The notes: a model not told the origin generated them from the sequence alone. 64,000 nucleotides of DNA from an uncultured Lactobacillus sp. (GCA_947565635.1 CANOGU010000009.1:1-64000), one strand, 5' to 3'. Shown: positions 29,401-36,867, numbered from the stretch's first letter. Numbers and translations: made by a program.

Positions 29401-32400
29401 GTTGCATTGTCAATTGCTTGATCTGCAGCTGTTTGTGCTTCAGTAACTTTTTGTTTCAAAGCAGCTTTTTCTTCATCTGTTAAGTTTGAAGAATCAATTG
29501 CATTGTTCTTTGCTTCTGCAGCTTCTGCTACTGCCTTCTTAGCTACTTCTTTAGCTGTTGATTCAGTTGGTACTTTAATGCCATTAATTGCATTCATGCC
29601 ATTGGTTTGAGCTTCAGTTACTGCTGCGTTTGTTGTTGCATTATCAATGGCTTGATCTGCAACATTTTGAGCATCAGTTACTGCTTTCTTCAACGCAACT
29701 TTTTCTTCATCTGTTAAGTTTGAAGAATCAATTGCATTGTTCTTTGCAGTTGCTGCGTCAGCTACTGCTTTCTTAGCTGCTTCTTTGACTGCTGATTCAG
29801 TTGGAACTTTAATGCCATTAATTGCATTCACGCCATTGGTCTGAGCTTCGGTCACTGCTGCATTTGTTGTTGCATTGTCAATTGCTTGATCTGCAGCGTT
29901 TTGTGCTTCAGTTACTTCTTGCTTCAATGTAGCTTTTTCTTCATCTGTTAAGTTTGAAGCATCAATTGCCTTATTCTTTGCAGTTGCTGCGTCAGCTACT
30001 GCTTTCTTAGCTGCTTCTTTAGCTGTTGACGTAGTTACTTCAATACCATTAATTGCATTCACGCCATTGGTTTGAGCTTCAGTTACTGCTGCGTTGGTAG
30101 TTGCTTGATCAATGGCTTGATCTGCAGCGTTTTGTGCTTCAGTAACTTTTTGTTTCAAAGCAGCTTTTTCTTCATCTGTTAAGTTTGAAGCATCAATTGC
30201 TTTATTCTTTGCTGTTGCTGCGTCAGCTACTGCCTTCTTAGCTACTTCTTTGACTGCTGATTCAGTTGGAACTTTAATGCCATCAATTGCAGTAACTCCA
30301 TTATTTTGTGCTTCAATTACAGCATCATTAGTCGTTGCCTTAGTAATTTCTTTCTTTGCCTTATCAGCAGCCGTATTAGCTTCTTGTGTTAATGCATTTT
30401 TTTCATCAGTAGTTAAAGCATTTGCGGAATTGATCTCTTCTAATTTCTTAGTTAAAGCATCATCAATTGCTTTATTTGCATCTGACTTCACAGTATCTAA
30501 GCTTGTTGGAACAATCTTCTTAATTGCATCTACACCAGCTTGGCCTGCTTTAGTTGCTTCGTTGTTTGTCGTAGCAGTTTCAATATTGTCTTTAGCCTTA
30601 TTGGCTTCATTAGTTGCTTGATCAATTAGATCTTTCTTTTCTGCATCACTAAGATTATCAGCTTTATTAATTACCTCAGTTTGAGCAGTAAGAGCATCAT
30701 CTACTGCTTTATTAGCTGCCTTCTTGGCATCCTCTAAGCTTGGAACAGTAACATTATTAATATTAGTTGTTCCTTCATCTTGTGCAGTTTTAATTGCATC
30801 AGCTGTGGTTGCTTTATCAATGGCTTCTTTAGCATTATTAGCTGCATCGGTTGCTTCTTTGATTAATTGATCTTTTGTTGTTTGATCAATATTGTTAGCA
30901 TCGTTGATTTCCTTAGTCTTAGCGTTAAGGGCATCATCAATTGCATCTTTTGCAGCATTTTGACTGTCAGTAACGCTTGGTACCTTTACGTTGTTAATTG
31001 CATCTACACCAGCTTGACCTGCTTTAGTTGCTTCGTCATTAGTTGTAGATTTTTCAATAGCATCCTTTGCTGTGGTTGCAGCATCAGTTGCTCCTTTAAT
31101 TAACTGATCTTTAGTTGTTTGATCAATATTTTCAGCATCAGTGATTTCCTTGGTTTTATCAGTTAATGCTTGATCAATTTCTTTGGCTGCGTTAGTTTTA
31201 GCATCATCTAAACTTGGAATTTTTACATTGTTAATCTTAGTAATTCCTTCAGTTTTAGCAGTGTTAACTGCATTTGCATTGGTTACTTGATTAATAGCAG
31301 TATTAGCATCCTCTGCGGCTTTCTTAGCATCGGCAATTAATTGATCCTTAGTAGCTTGATCAATATTAGTAGCGTCAGTGATTTCGGTAGTCTTAGTATC
31401 TAAAGCCTTTTGAATATCTTCAGTAGCAGCATTCTTTGCATTTGCAAGGTTAGTATCACCATTCAAGCCATTGATTGCATCAGTAATAGCCTTTGCCGCA
31501 TTGTCTACTTCTGCCTGAGTTGCATTAGTATTCTTTAAAATCTCTTGCCCAGCATTAATGGCATTATTAAGAGCTTCTTGATTTGCTTGGTCAGCGTTAG
31601 CATAGTTACCAGTTTCCTTAGCATTATTAGCATTAGTTAAAGCTGTTTCCAAAGCTTCAGTACTAGTAGTCTCACCTTTAAGGTTATCTTTTGCTGCATT
31701 AATTGCATCTAAAGCATTCTTAACGTCACTTGCAAATGGATTTGTTTCATTCAAAACTGCTTGCCCAGCATTAATGGCATTATTATATGCTGTTTGGGCT
31801 TCTTTACTACCGTTGTAGTATGCAGGCGTATTTCTTACATTTGGCGCATCCTTAACAGCAGCTTCTAAGGCAGCCTTGTTTGCAGCTTCAGTCTTAGCAT
31901 CCCCATTTAGGTTATTATTTGCAGTTTCAAGATCTTGAAGAGCTTGGTTTACTTCTGCTTGAGTTGCATTAGTTTTATCTAAAACTGTTTGTGCAGCTGT
32001 AACTGCATTATCATATGCAGTCTTTTGAGTTTCGTCTGCATTAGTATAATTATTGCTTTCTTTTACAGTTGCAGAATTGTCAACTACTTTTTGAAGCACT
32101 GACTTATCAGTTGCTTCACCCTTAAGATTACCCTTAGCAGTATTAATGGCATTTAAAGCATCTGTAATTTGAGTAGCAGTTGCATCTGAATTATCTAAAA
32201 CTGTTTGACCGTCACTGATTGCCTTATCATAAGCAGCCTTAGCTTCATCAGAGCCATTGTAGTATGCAGCATCATCTGATTTTACAGTAGGTGCTTCATC
32301 AACTGCTTTTTGAAGGGCTTCTTTACTTGCTGCTTTCTTAGCATCACCATTTAAAGCATCTTTTGCATTATTAATGGTGGTCAATGCATTATCTACTTCA

Positions 32401-35288
32401 GTTTGAGTAGCATTAGCATTACTTAAAACTGTTTGACCGGCACTGATTGCATCAGTGTAGGCTCTTTGTAAATTAGCATCAGCATTGGTGTAATTATTGC
32501 TTGATTCTACTGTTGATGCTTGGTCAATAGCATCTTGAAGTTCAGTCTTATTGGTTTCTTTACCAGTTAAAGCTTTTTGAGCAGTTTGAATGGCAGTTAC
32601 GGCATCATCAACATCAACTTGATCGTAATTATTTGGATTGGCAAGAATGTCTTTACCAGTTGAAATTGCATCAATATATGCCTTTTGAGCTTCTGCAGTA
32701 GCGTTGTAGTAACTTGGCTTGGCTTCTTCTGTTGGAGCATCATCTACTAATTCTTGAAGAGTAGTAGTATTAAGCGCACGTAATGCGGCCACACTTTCAG
32801 TTTGAGCTGCTTCAACAAAATCTTTTGTAGCAGTAACTGCAACTTGTGCATCATCAGTTAAACTACTTGCAAGCTTGGATAAATCAATAGAGAAGTTACC
32901 ACCAGTTGAAGCAGTTTCGGCAGCGTAATCAACATTGTTTGAAGTTACTGTGCCATTGGTATTGGTGTAAACAGTGTAATTTCCGATTACTGGAACATTA
33001 GCGCTTCCCTTACCAACTTTAACAGTTACATAAATTGGATTGTCACTACCACTAGAAGCAACAGTACCAGTCAATACATTATTCTTACTTAAATGAAGGT
33101 TAGATAGAGTAACGTCTTCACCAGCCTTAACAAGATCAATCAAGTTCTTGTTAGCAAGACCTTCTCCAACTTGCTTAACAGTATTTTCATCTTGTGCCGT
33201 AATAGTGTAAGAAGTAGCATTACCATTTCTATCATAAGTTACATCAATTTTGCCCAAAGGCTGTGATTCGTTTCCATCAGTAACCGTCTTAACACGGGTG
33301 AAATTGATAGTACCATTTTTAATTAGTGACTTACCAGTACTGGTATTTGCGGAAAGATCGATAGCAAATGAATCTGGTTGATCTGAAGTGAATGTACTAC
33401 CAGATGATAAATTAATAGCAGTTAAAGCACCTGTACCGTCAGCACTAATCTTAAAGTTAGAGTGAGGCGCAAGTTTAACTGTTCCCTTACCAGAAATTGA
33501 CATCAAATTATCGTTGTAACTTCCAGTATTAGTAGCACTTAAATTAAACTTACCACCATTACCAACATTAATTGCTGCATTACCTGCAATGTATACGGGG
33601 TAACCATCATTTTTAGTACTGGGAGTACCGGTTGAATTGATATTCAAATCACCATTTACATTAAGAGTGGCATCAGAATTTAAATATAAAGCACCAGCTA
33701 CATCGCTATCACCGCTAGCTTTTTCAGTATTAATAGTTAAGTTAGCACCTTTATCAACGTTAATTGTAGTATTGGCGTTTGAAGCAATCGCCCGGGCAAT
33801 TGATCCAGTTCCAATACCATTACGATTTTCTGGATTTCCCTTAGAATGTGGGTTAATAGTTACATTAGCACCATTTTTAACGTCAATTGTAGCTGTACCA
33901 CCATCAATTTCAAGTACATTTGAGTTGGTTGTCCCTAAGGTCACATTACTGTTTCCATCAAAAATAATATGATTTCTTCCGCCCTCAAATTGAAGAATTT
34001 GTTGGGTGTCCCCACCTTGACTGGAACGTGATTTACCATCAATTGGACTAGTGTATGATCCTACTGTAGTAGCTGTAACTTTGTTCTTAAATGTAACGGT
34101 TGCATTAGTATTAGAAGCCGTATAAATAAGCTGTGATCCAGTGAAGTCTACATTATCATATACATACCCACCAGCATTATAAATTACTCCCCAGTAACTA
34201 CGTGCATAGATATCCAAGTCCTTGAAAGTTACTGTGTTTGGAGTACTCATGTTAAAAACATAGCCAGAAAAATCAATAGTATGTTTTACACCATTTGTTG
34301 CAGATTTAATTGTAAAGTCTCTGGTATTAATTCTTGAAACATATGTATAGTTAGAATCAGTAACTGTCGCAAGATTAATATCATTAGCCACATTAATAGT
34401 TGTAGCAGACCCTTTTTGAATTGCATTGATTAATCCTCGAGCATCCGTAACTGTTACTGCATTAGGATCCTCTGCTTCAGCTGCAAGTGCTCTAGTTGTC
34501 ACTTTGCTTTCAGTAGCAGCTCGCGCACTAAGGAATGATGCATTCTTAACTGCTTCATTTACATTAAATGTATTAGTTGAAACCTCAGTAGTTGCATCAT
34601 CTACTGAATTGTTCAAATCAGTAGATGCATTATCAATAGTTGCTGTTTTTACTTTTTCTTCGTCAGTCTTTGCAGTTTGAGTTTCAGTGTTCTTAGTCTC
34701 TACATTAGGAGTAGCAGCTTCAGTCTTTACATTTTTTACTACTTTTTTATTAACATCAGTAGCAGTATTTGTCTTAGCGGCTGCTTCATCATTTTTCTTA
34801 GCTACATCATTAGTTGCAGTATTCTTTGTTTCTACTTCCTTAGTAGCAGTTTCTTCAGTTTTAACAGTTTCAGTAGCTGCAGTCTGCTTTTCATCTGACT
34901 TACTTTCAGTATTTTCACTACTCTTGTTAAATTCGCTAGCATTATTAGGAGTATGAGCCTTGTAACTAGCAACAACTGTACTGTGATCAAGATCATCAGT
35001 TACTGTACTTTTAGCTTGATTAGTATTTGATTTTTCTTCACTCTTATTTTGAGTATTAGTATCAGCACTTTGATTATTGTCTGTCTGTTCTTTATCTTGT
35101 GAACTTGCTACCACAGACTTATTGCCATTATCAACCGTATCAGCAGATGCTTGTTGTCCGTTATATAAGCTAAAACTTAATCCGATTAAAACGGATGCAG
35201 CACCTACACTAAATTTACGAATGGAGAAACGTTGTTTTTCGTCTCTCATTTTTTTATTTTTCATTTCAATATTATTCTTTGAAACCAT
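20478..35288 (-). CDS. Giant YSIRK/LPXTG cell-wall-anchored repeat adhesin (4,936 residues)
   Basis: The protein starts at ATG 35288 behind GGAGGAAAAAT. The N-terminus has a YSIRK-type signal (RFSIRKFSVGAASVLIG, cleavage near QQASADT), which directs secretion to the division septum. Residues about 50-260 are a low-complexity K/T/E/N region. Residues about 280-700 are rich in short beta strands (NATVTF, TIDVKNGANVTI, TTINVDKGANLTI, TLNVNGDLNI), like a beta-helix. Six FIVAR-like repeats follow (about 840-1280), then about 46 DUF1542-like helical repeats (about 1280-4820), a polar linker, LPQTG (4898-4902), a hydrophobic helix and a KRKKNN tail for sortase A anchoring. The repeats should form a stalk hundreds of nanometres long that presents the N-terminal domain. 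The ligand is unknown. The gene is unbroken over 14.8 kb. Confidence 0.95.
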   Translation of the reverse strand: MVSKNNIEMKNKKMRDEKQRFSIRKFSVGAASVLIGLSFSLYNGQQASADTVDNGNKSVVASSQDKEQTDNNQSADTNTQNKSEEKSNTNQAKSTVTDDLDHSTVVASYKAHTPNNASEFNKSSENTESKSDEKQTAATETVKTEETATKEVETKNTATNDVAKKNDEAAAKTNTATDVNKKVVKNVKTEAATPNVETKNTETQTAKTDEEKVKTATIDNASTDLNNSVDDATTEVSTNTFNVNEAVKNASFLSARAATESKVTTRALAAEAEDPNAVTVTDARGLINAIQKGSATTINVANDINLATVTDSNYTYVSRINTRDFTIKSATNGVKHTIDFSGYVFNMSTPNTVTFKDLDIYARSYWGVIYNAGGYVYDNVDFTGSQLIYTASNTNATVTFKNKVTATTVGSYTSPIDGKSRSSQGGDTQQILQFEGGRNHIIFDGNSNVTLGTTNSNVLEIDGGTATIDVKNGANVTINPHSKGNPENRNGIGTGSIARAIASNANTTINVDKGANLTINTEKASGDSDVAGALYLNSDATLNVNGDLNINSTGTPSTKNDGYPVYIAGNAAINVGNGGKFNLSATNTGSYNDNLMSISGKGTVKLAPHSNFKISADGTGALTAINLSSGSTFTSDQPDSFAIDLSANTSTGKSLIKNGTINFTRVKTVTDGNESQPLGKIDVTYDRNGNATSYTITAQDENTVKQVGEGLANKNLIDLVKAGEDVTLSNLHLSKNNVLTGTVASSGSDNPIYVTVKVGKGSANVPVIGNYTVYTNTNGTVTSNNVDYAAETASTGGNFSIDLSKLASSLTDDAQVAVTATKDFVEAAQTESVAALRALNTTTLQELVDDAPTEEAKPSYYNATAEAQKAYIDAISTGKDILANPNNYDQVDVDDAVTAIQTAQKALTGKETNKTELQDAIDQASTVESSNNYTNADANLQRAYTDAISAGQTVLSNANATQTEVDNALTTINNAKDALNGDAKKAASKEALQKAVDEAPTVKSDDAAYYNGSDEAKAAYDKAISDGQTVLDNSDATATQITDALNAINTAKGNLKGEATDKSVLQKVVDNSATVKESNNYTNADETQKTAYDNAVTAAQTVLDKTNATQAEVNQALQDLETANNNLNGDAKTEAANKAALEAAVKDAPNVRNTPAYYNGSKEAQTAYNNAINAGQAVLNETNPFASDVKNALDAINAAKDNLKGETTSTEALETALTNANNAKETGNYANADQANQEALNNAINAGQEILKNTNATQAEVDNAAKAITDAINGLNGDTNLANAKNAATEDIQKALDTKTTEITDATNIDQATKDQLIADAKKAAEDANTAINQVTNANAVNTAKTEGITKINNVKIPSLDDAKTNAAKEIDQALTDKTKEITDAENIDQTTKDQLIKGATDAATTAKDAIEKSTTNDEATKAGQAGVDAINNVKVPSVTDSQNAAKDAIDDALNAKTKEINDANNIDQTTKDQLIKEATDAANNAKEAIDKATTADAIKTAQDEGTTNINNVTVPSLEDAKKAANKAVDDALTAQTEVINKADNLSDAEKKDLIDQATNEANKAKDNIETATTNNEATKAGQAGVDAIKKIVPTSLDTVKSDANKAIDDALTKKLEEINSANALTTDEKNALTQEANTAADKAKKEITKATTNDAVIEAQNNGVTAIDGIKVPTESAVKEVAKKAVADAATAKNKAIDASNLTDEEKAALKQKVTEAQNAADQAIDQATTNAAVTEAQTNGVNAINGIEVTTSTAKEAAKKAVADAATAKNKAIDASNLTDEEKATLKQEVTEAQNAADQAIDNATTNAAVTEAQTNGVNAINGIKVPTESAVKEAAKKAVADAATAKNNAIDSSNLTDEEKVALKKAVTDAQNVADQAIDNATTNAAVTEAQTNGMNAINGIKVPTESTAKEVAKKAVAEAAEAKNNAIDSSNLTDEEKAALKQKVTEAQTAADQAIDNATTNAAVTEAQTNGVNAINGIKVPTESAVKEAAKKAVADAATAKNNAIDSSNLTDEEKAALKQKVTEEQTAADQAIDNATTNAAVTEAQTNGVNAINGIKVPTESAVKEAAKKAVADAATAKNNAIDSSNLTDEEKAALKQKVTEEQTAADQAIDNATTNAAVTEAQTNGVNAINGIKVPTESAVKEAAKKAVADAATAKNNAIDSSNLTDEEKAALKQKVTEAQTAADQAIDKATTNAAVTEAQTNGVNAINGIKVPTTSATKEQAITDLNTAVDDAKKAIDQDNNLTDEQKQAAKDQINSDAKTAQDAINNAKTNDDVKNAAAAGTLAIDKDVANAAIDNAVAGKKSEISNLPLTDEEKTALNNKVDQKAQDAKDIINNATTPEAVTTAQENGIKNINDIDVPTESAAKQAAKEAVANAANEKNAAIDSSNLTAEEKAALKQEVAEAQNAANTVIDNATTNAAVTEAEDKGIKAINGINVPAKSATKEQAITDLNTAVDEAKKAIDQDSNLTDKQKQAAKDQINSDAKTAQDAINNAKTNDDVKNAAAAGTLAIDKDVANAAIDNAVAGKKSEISNLPLTDEEKTALNNEVDQKANTAKEAINTSTTPEAVATAQENGIKNINDIDVPTESAAKQAAKEAVANAANEKNAAIDSSNLTAEEKAALKQEVTEAQNAANTAIDNATTNADVTEAKDNGISAIDGIKVPTTSANKEKAITDLNNEVENAKKAIDQDSNLTDEEKHAVKDQIDSDAKTAQDAINNAKTDTEVNNAVNSSKVAIDKEVANAAIDNAVAGKLKEIQDPLTTDEKQAYTDLINSEANNAKQNIANATTVEEVTTAQNSGVDAINKIEVPITSTVKDDAIKAIDKALQNKTDEINNASNINPQEKTDLINQATEAANVAKNNINNATTNADVDTAQTNGEKAIADVTVPNLSDVKKESIDLVNKALDAKTAEINNASNLSQDEKQSLINDATNAATEAINNINESQTNDDAKAAATTGVQNIENVTIPTLDDAKKNANQAIDDALNSKVNEINNASNLNDTEKQKLVDQATEAATTAKNNVEKATTNDDARDAANAGIDNIKGITFTSLEDAKNAANTAIDNALQVKTDEINNASNLSTEEKQDLINQASEAAKNAKDNINNATTNDAVTDAQNKGIADIANVTVPSLAQAKQDAINAIKQVQDAKNKQISAASNLSAEEQKELSDQVDKIANDAIDKIKESSTTTNDAVTATRDDAIKQITDLFIPTLEGAQTDALNAIESAKNAKLTDINNATHLTDQEKQALVDQTNKAADDATKEIKGAQTNDAVKSAETTGLDNINNITIPTLVQKQQEAIGELNVARDAKNRAIDDASDLTTDEKNTLKDEVQAEYSNAVSNITSATTDEAVTTAKEDGIAAIKDIQIPTKSPAKEQATSDLNTAVDEAKNAIDQDNNLTDEEKQAAKDQIDSDAKKAQEAIDNAITDDEVNTAVDNGKLAIDKDVANAAIDNAVAGKKNEISKSLLTDEEKAALNDEVDEKAQAAKDAINNATTPEAVTTAQENGIKNINDTEVPTESAAKEAAKKAVAEAADAKNNAIDSSNLTAEEKAALKQEVTEAQNAADRAIDAATTNTAVTEAQDKGVKAIDNVTVPTESAAKEAAKKAVTEAAEAKNNAIDSSNLTVEEKATLKQEVAEVQNAANTAIDNATTNAGVTEAEDNGIKEINSIEVPTKSAAKEQATSDLNTAVNEAKNAIDQDNNLTDEEKQAAKDQIDSDAKKAQEAIDNAKTNDDVKKATDDGTLAIDKDVSNAAIDNAVAGKKAEISKSSLTDEEKDALNNQVDQKAQAAKEAIKAATTPEAITTAQENGIKNINDTEVPTESAAKEAAKKAVADAATAKNNAIDSSNLTDEEKAALKQEVSDAQSAANTTIDTATTNTAVTEAQENGVKAINGIEVPTKSATKDQAITDLNNEVDEAKKAIDQDNNLTDEEKQAAKDQIDSDAKKAQEAIDNAKTNDDVKKATDDGTLAIDKDVANAAIDNAVAGKKAEISKSPLTDEEKAALNNEVDQKAQDAKEAVNNATTPEAVSTAQESGIKNINNTEVPTESAAKEAAKKVVAEAAEAKNNAIDSSNLTDEEKAALKQEVADAQNAANTAIDNATANAAVTEAQNNGIDKINSIEISAKSAAKEQATTDLNNEVDEAKKAIDQDNNLTDEQKQAAKDQIDSAAKKAQEAIDNAKSNDDVKKAVDDGKLAIDQDVANAAIDDAAAGKLKEISDSLTDEEKQAYTDLINNEADNAKQKIAEATTPEEVTRAQEEGVKNINNINVPTTSPAKDAANAAIDQALKNKKDEINNATNISSEEKTALINQATEAATTAKDNINNATTNSEVETAQVDGEKAIADVTVPGLSDIKKESIDLINKALNEKQDEINNASNLSQDEKQELIDQAKKIATEAINEINNAQTNDEAKEAADTGVKNIENVSIPSIEDAKKNATQAIDDALNSKKNEINNASNLTDSEKTALINQAAEIANAAKAAINSATTNTAVEAAEDKGVADINNIHFTNLEDSKKAANNAIEDALNTKKDEINHASNLSNLEKANLINQATEIANVAKAAINNATTNAAVTAAENKGIENIANVNVPSLTETKQAAIDAIKQVQKAKNSQIEEAKNLSTDEQKNLIDQVNKIAQDAINKLNDSATTTNEVITDTRDKAIDQITNLFIPTLDSVQKDAQEAINSAKEAKIDEINKADNLTDQMKQNLIDQVDQVADNATKAINNAQTNDDVKEAETEGLEDINSIQVPSLVESKDDAIKEIDDALEKKTDEINAADLDQKQKDELISQITDIATETKTKVFNATTNAEVDAEAEAGIKAIEAVKIPARTADNSNTESHDSSTNVTPDHNNEENNTAQNTNQVSTNTESESKEQTVITNSVQPKRNAVRHKNGTPVNKKATLPQTGKKNNSNLTLAGAALLGLAGVFSLFGLGDKRKKNN
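21045..27065 (-). repeat. Seven-unit block duplicated inside the adhesin gene
   Basis: The order of seven DUF1542 units at about 25420-27065 (AGKLKEI, VKDDAIKAIDKAL, LSDVKKESIDL, LDDAKKNA, LEDAKNAA, LAQAKQDAINAIKQVQ, LEGAQTDA) recurs at about 21045-22690 with diverged sequence (AGKLKEIS, AKDAANAAIDQAL, LSDIKKESIDL, IEDAKKNA, LEDSKKAA, LTETKQAAIDAIKQVQ, LDSVQKDA). Each block has one unit with an extra TTT before NDAV/NEVI and the linker LFIPT. Confidence 0.8.
28867..29334 (-). repeat. Two identical 234-bp tandem units within the adhesin gene
   Basis: Positions 28867-29100 and 29101-29334 read the same base for base. The flanking units (28633-28866 and 29335 onward) are nearly the same. This is the youngest part of the repeat array and a likely site for slippage and length variation. 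Confidence 0.9.
31451..32770 (-). repeat. Six FIVAR-like repeats in three alternating pairs
   Basis: Units of about 70-76 residues end in LTGK, LNGD or LKGE. They alternate between a form with xxYYNGSxEAxxAY and a form with NNYTNADxxxQxAY, which suggests that a two-unit block was duplicated. FIVAR modules occur in large staphylococcal and lactobacillar surface proteins with sugar- or matrix-binding roles. Confidence 0.8.
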
Positions 35289-35305
35289 ATTTTTCCTCCA
35301 ATGAC

Positions 35306-35359
35306 AAATTTAAGTCGATTCAATTAAAAATTGTTGTCTATTCAATTTGGCTTAAATTT
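35306..35359. repeat. Inverted repeat in the adhesin leader
   Basis: AAATTTAAG (35306-35314) and CTTAAATTT (35351-35359) flank 36 bases close to the ribosome site of the giant gene. It could be an operator or an RNA stem. Confidence 0.4.
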
Positions 35360-35681
35360 AAACCTATTGATTTTATCATTCCCTTACTGTTATTTAAAAT
35401 TAAATATAATAAAAAAATTATACAAATACACACAATTCAATTATTAATAATTATATAGTAACATGTGTCTCCATTTCATTCTACAATATCGGATTATTTC
35501 TAATATTTTCTTTAATAAATTTCTTTCTCTATTAAATAACTTTTTTCTATTCAGTGTTTATTAGGTATAGTATTATTTATTAAATTCTCATTACCGATTA
35601 AAAGTCATTTCCGACCGATGACTGACAAAATAAAGTAAAAATATCTCATATCGATATAATTTAACTTGAAAGGAGTAAGAA
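35360..35681. other. AT-rich intergenic region between the adhesin and LytTR genes
   Basis: This stretch of more than 300 bases has no credible gene. It should hold the adhesin promoter, which I could not place with confidence, and it contains the LytTR-type repeats and TATAAT box of the plus-strand gene (listed separately). Confidence 0.5.
35593..35660 (+). promoter_or_regulatory. LytTR-type operator and promoter of the truncated LytTR gene
   Basis: ACCGATTA at 35593 and ACCGATGA at 35614 are direct repeats with a 21-bp period, as for LytTR-family binding sites. TATAAT lies at 35655-35660, starting 41 bp after the start of the second repeat. The same geometry is found at 43038-43105. Confidence 0.6.
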
Positions 35682-35963
35682 ATGAAATTTAAGTTATTTA
35701 TTAATCCAAACAGTCAAGAAATTGTCGAGGCTACTGTTCATCGAAAAAGTGATTTTTCTACTCAATTAAAGCAATTCGTTTTATCAAGCGATAATTCAAA
35801 TATAATACCTGCCTATGATAATAAAGACTTAATTATGCTTAACTTAGACAGTATTATAATATTTACAATTATTGAAAATAAGATTTTTGCTATCTACAAT
35901 AATAAGCAATACCGCATCAGAAAAAGACTCTACCAAATCGGAGACATTCTCCCCACCAATTGA
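35682..35963 (+). pseudogene. LytTR-domain regulator, truncated
   Basis: The 93-residue frame is colinear with the first 90 residues of the intact regulator at 43129 (MKFKLFINPNSQEIVEATVH, then YDNKDLIMLNLDSIIIFTI and KQYRIRKRLYQ). It ends at ILPTN where the paralogue continues into the second half of the LytTR domain (NFWRINKSSIVN). The lost part holds most of the DNA-contacting loops, so it should not bind DNA normally. The break coincides with the end of an acetolactate decarboxylase fragment on the other strand. The good ribosome site (AAAGGAGTAAGA) and operator are still present. Confidence 0.85.
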
Positions 35964-36293
35964 TTTATTATCTGCTAAAAAATGTAAATGATATCCAGCA
36001 GCTGCCATTCCTTGGAACATCTTCAGTGCAAAGTAACCTATAGCTGTACTGGAAACATCAGTAGATTCAAAAACGGCTTGTTCATCTGCTACTTGCAATA
36101 AAGTCTTGTAAGGTCTTGACTGCTTTTCAACTACTCTTGTTTTAACAATTGAAAAAGTTTCTACAATTTTAACTGTAAAAAAGACATTTTTATAAGGATA
36201 GTCAGCTAAAATCCTATCTTCTAATTCTTTTTGAGTTAAATTCTTGACCTTAAAACTATCTTTTATCTCTTCAAAATGAATAGAAAACTTCAA
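35950..36293 (-). pseudogene. Alpha-acetolactate decarboxylase fragment
   Basis: The enzyme converts alpha-acetolactate to acetoin. The remnant shows DYPYKNVFFTVKI, KTRVVEKQSRPYKTLLQVA, QAVFESTDVSSTAIGYF, and AAAGYHLHFLADNKSIGGE, including the HLHF metal-binding histidines of the family. The first 100 or so residues are missing, and after GGEN the frame runs into antisense of the LytTR gene. It is a fragment broken at both ends. The frame continues to 35844 but is not decarboxylase there. Confidence 0.8.
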
Positions 36294-36376
36294 ATCAACT
36301 ACTTCTAATATAGATATATCACAAATCCATTCTATAATAGAACTTGAATAAAAATAAATTTAAGTGAGGAATAGAC

Positions 36377-36835
36377 ATGGTTAGTATCTTAAATAATCAA
36401 ACTAGTAATGAAGAATTTTTAGAATTTGCGACTAATGAAGTTCACAATGTTGATGTTGCTACGACACATCATGGTGCACCTTCTGCTCAAGTCTGTGATC
36501 TAGTTTTGAATAAAAATGGTAAGCTCTACATTGTTACCTCTAGTCAAAATCCCTTCTTTCAAGATTTGATCCATCAACCTAAGGTGATTATTAATGGGTA
36601 CAAAGGAGATGGCACGATGGATTCATGTGGCTTTTCGATTCGGGGAACAATTAAAAATGTCGAACATGAATATATTGACGAGATTTTTGAAAAAGATGAT
36701 TATTTAAATGAAATATATGCAGATGATATTGAAGGTGCAAAAGAAGATCTACGGGTTTTAGAAATTACACCAAAAGAAGCAGCCTACTTAGATCATCGTA
36801 CTCACCCTATTTTTACAAGAAAATTTGAATTTTAA
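36377..36835 (+). CDS. Pyridoxamine 5'-phosphate oxidase-like (split-barrel flavoprotein) protein, copy 2
   Basis: The 152-residue protein is a close paralogue of that at 18082-18540, with the same length and the same core (VATTHHGAPSAQVCDLVL, SSQNPFFQDLIHQPKVI, GFSIRGTIKNV, YADDIEGAKEDLRVLEIT). It begins at ATG 36377 behind AAGTGAGGAATAGAC and is followed by its own terminator. No dedicated regulator lies beside this copy. The reaction is unknown. Confidence 0.82.
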   Translation: MVSILNNQTSNEEFLEFATNEVHNVDVATTHHGAPSAQVCDLVLNKNGKLYIVTSSQNPFFQDLIHQPKVIINGYKGDGTMDSCGFSIRGTIKNVEHEYIDEIFEKDDYLNEIYADDIEGAKEDLRVLEITPKEAAYLDHRTHPIFTRKFEF

Positions 36836-36867
36836 TTAATCATTTTTCCCACATAACTAAATAAGTA

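Larger units (their letters stand above)
20820..31450 (-). repeat. About 46 DUF1542-like repeats coding a helical stalk
   Basis: Each unit is about 72-80 residues with the pattern AxxAIDxAxxxKxxxIxxxxxLTxxEKxxL, then AxxAxxxIxxATTNxxVxxAxxxGixxI and a linker such as VPT or IPS. Three classes alternate in triplets: KEQAITDLNTAVDEAKKAID, VANAAIDNAVAGK, and ESAAKEAAKKAV. The triplet period is about 675 bp. I counted the units by eye; an error of one or two is possible. Confidence 0.85.

Noticed and set aside
28633-29800. Regular tandem repeats that might suggest a CRISPR-like or satellite array
   Set aside because: The period of 234 bp equals 78 codons, the frame is kept, and no unique spacers alternate with short repeats.
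21956-35304. Many open frames on the plus strand and in other minus frames within the giant adhesin gene
   Set aside because: They are shadows of the repeat-rich main frame: they lack ribosome sites and repeat with the same period as the DUF1542 units.
35844-35950. Extension of the decarboxylase frame to 35844
   Set aside because: After GGEN the translation no longer resembles the enzyme and is antisense to the LytTR frame.
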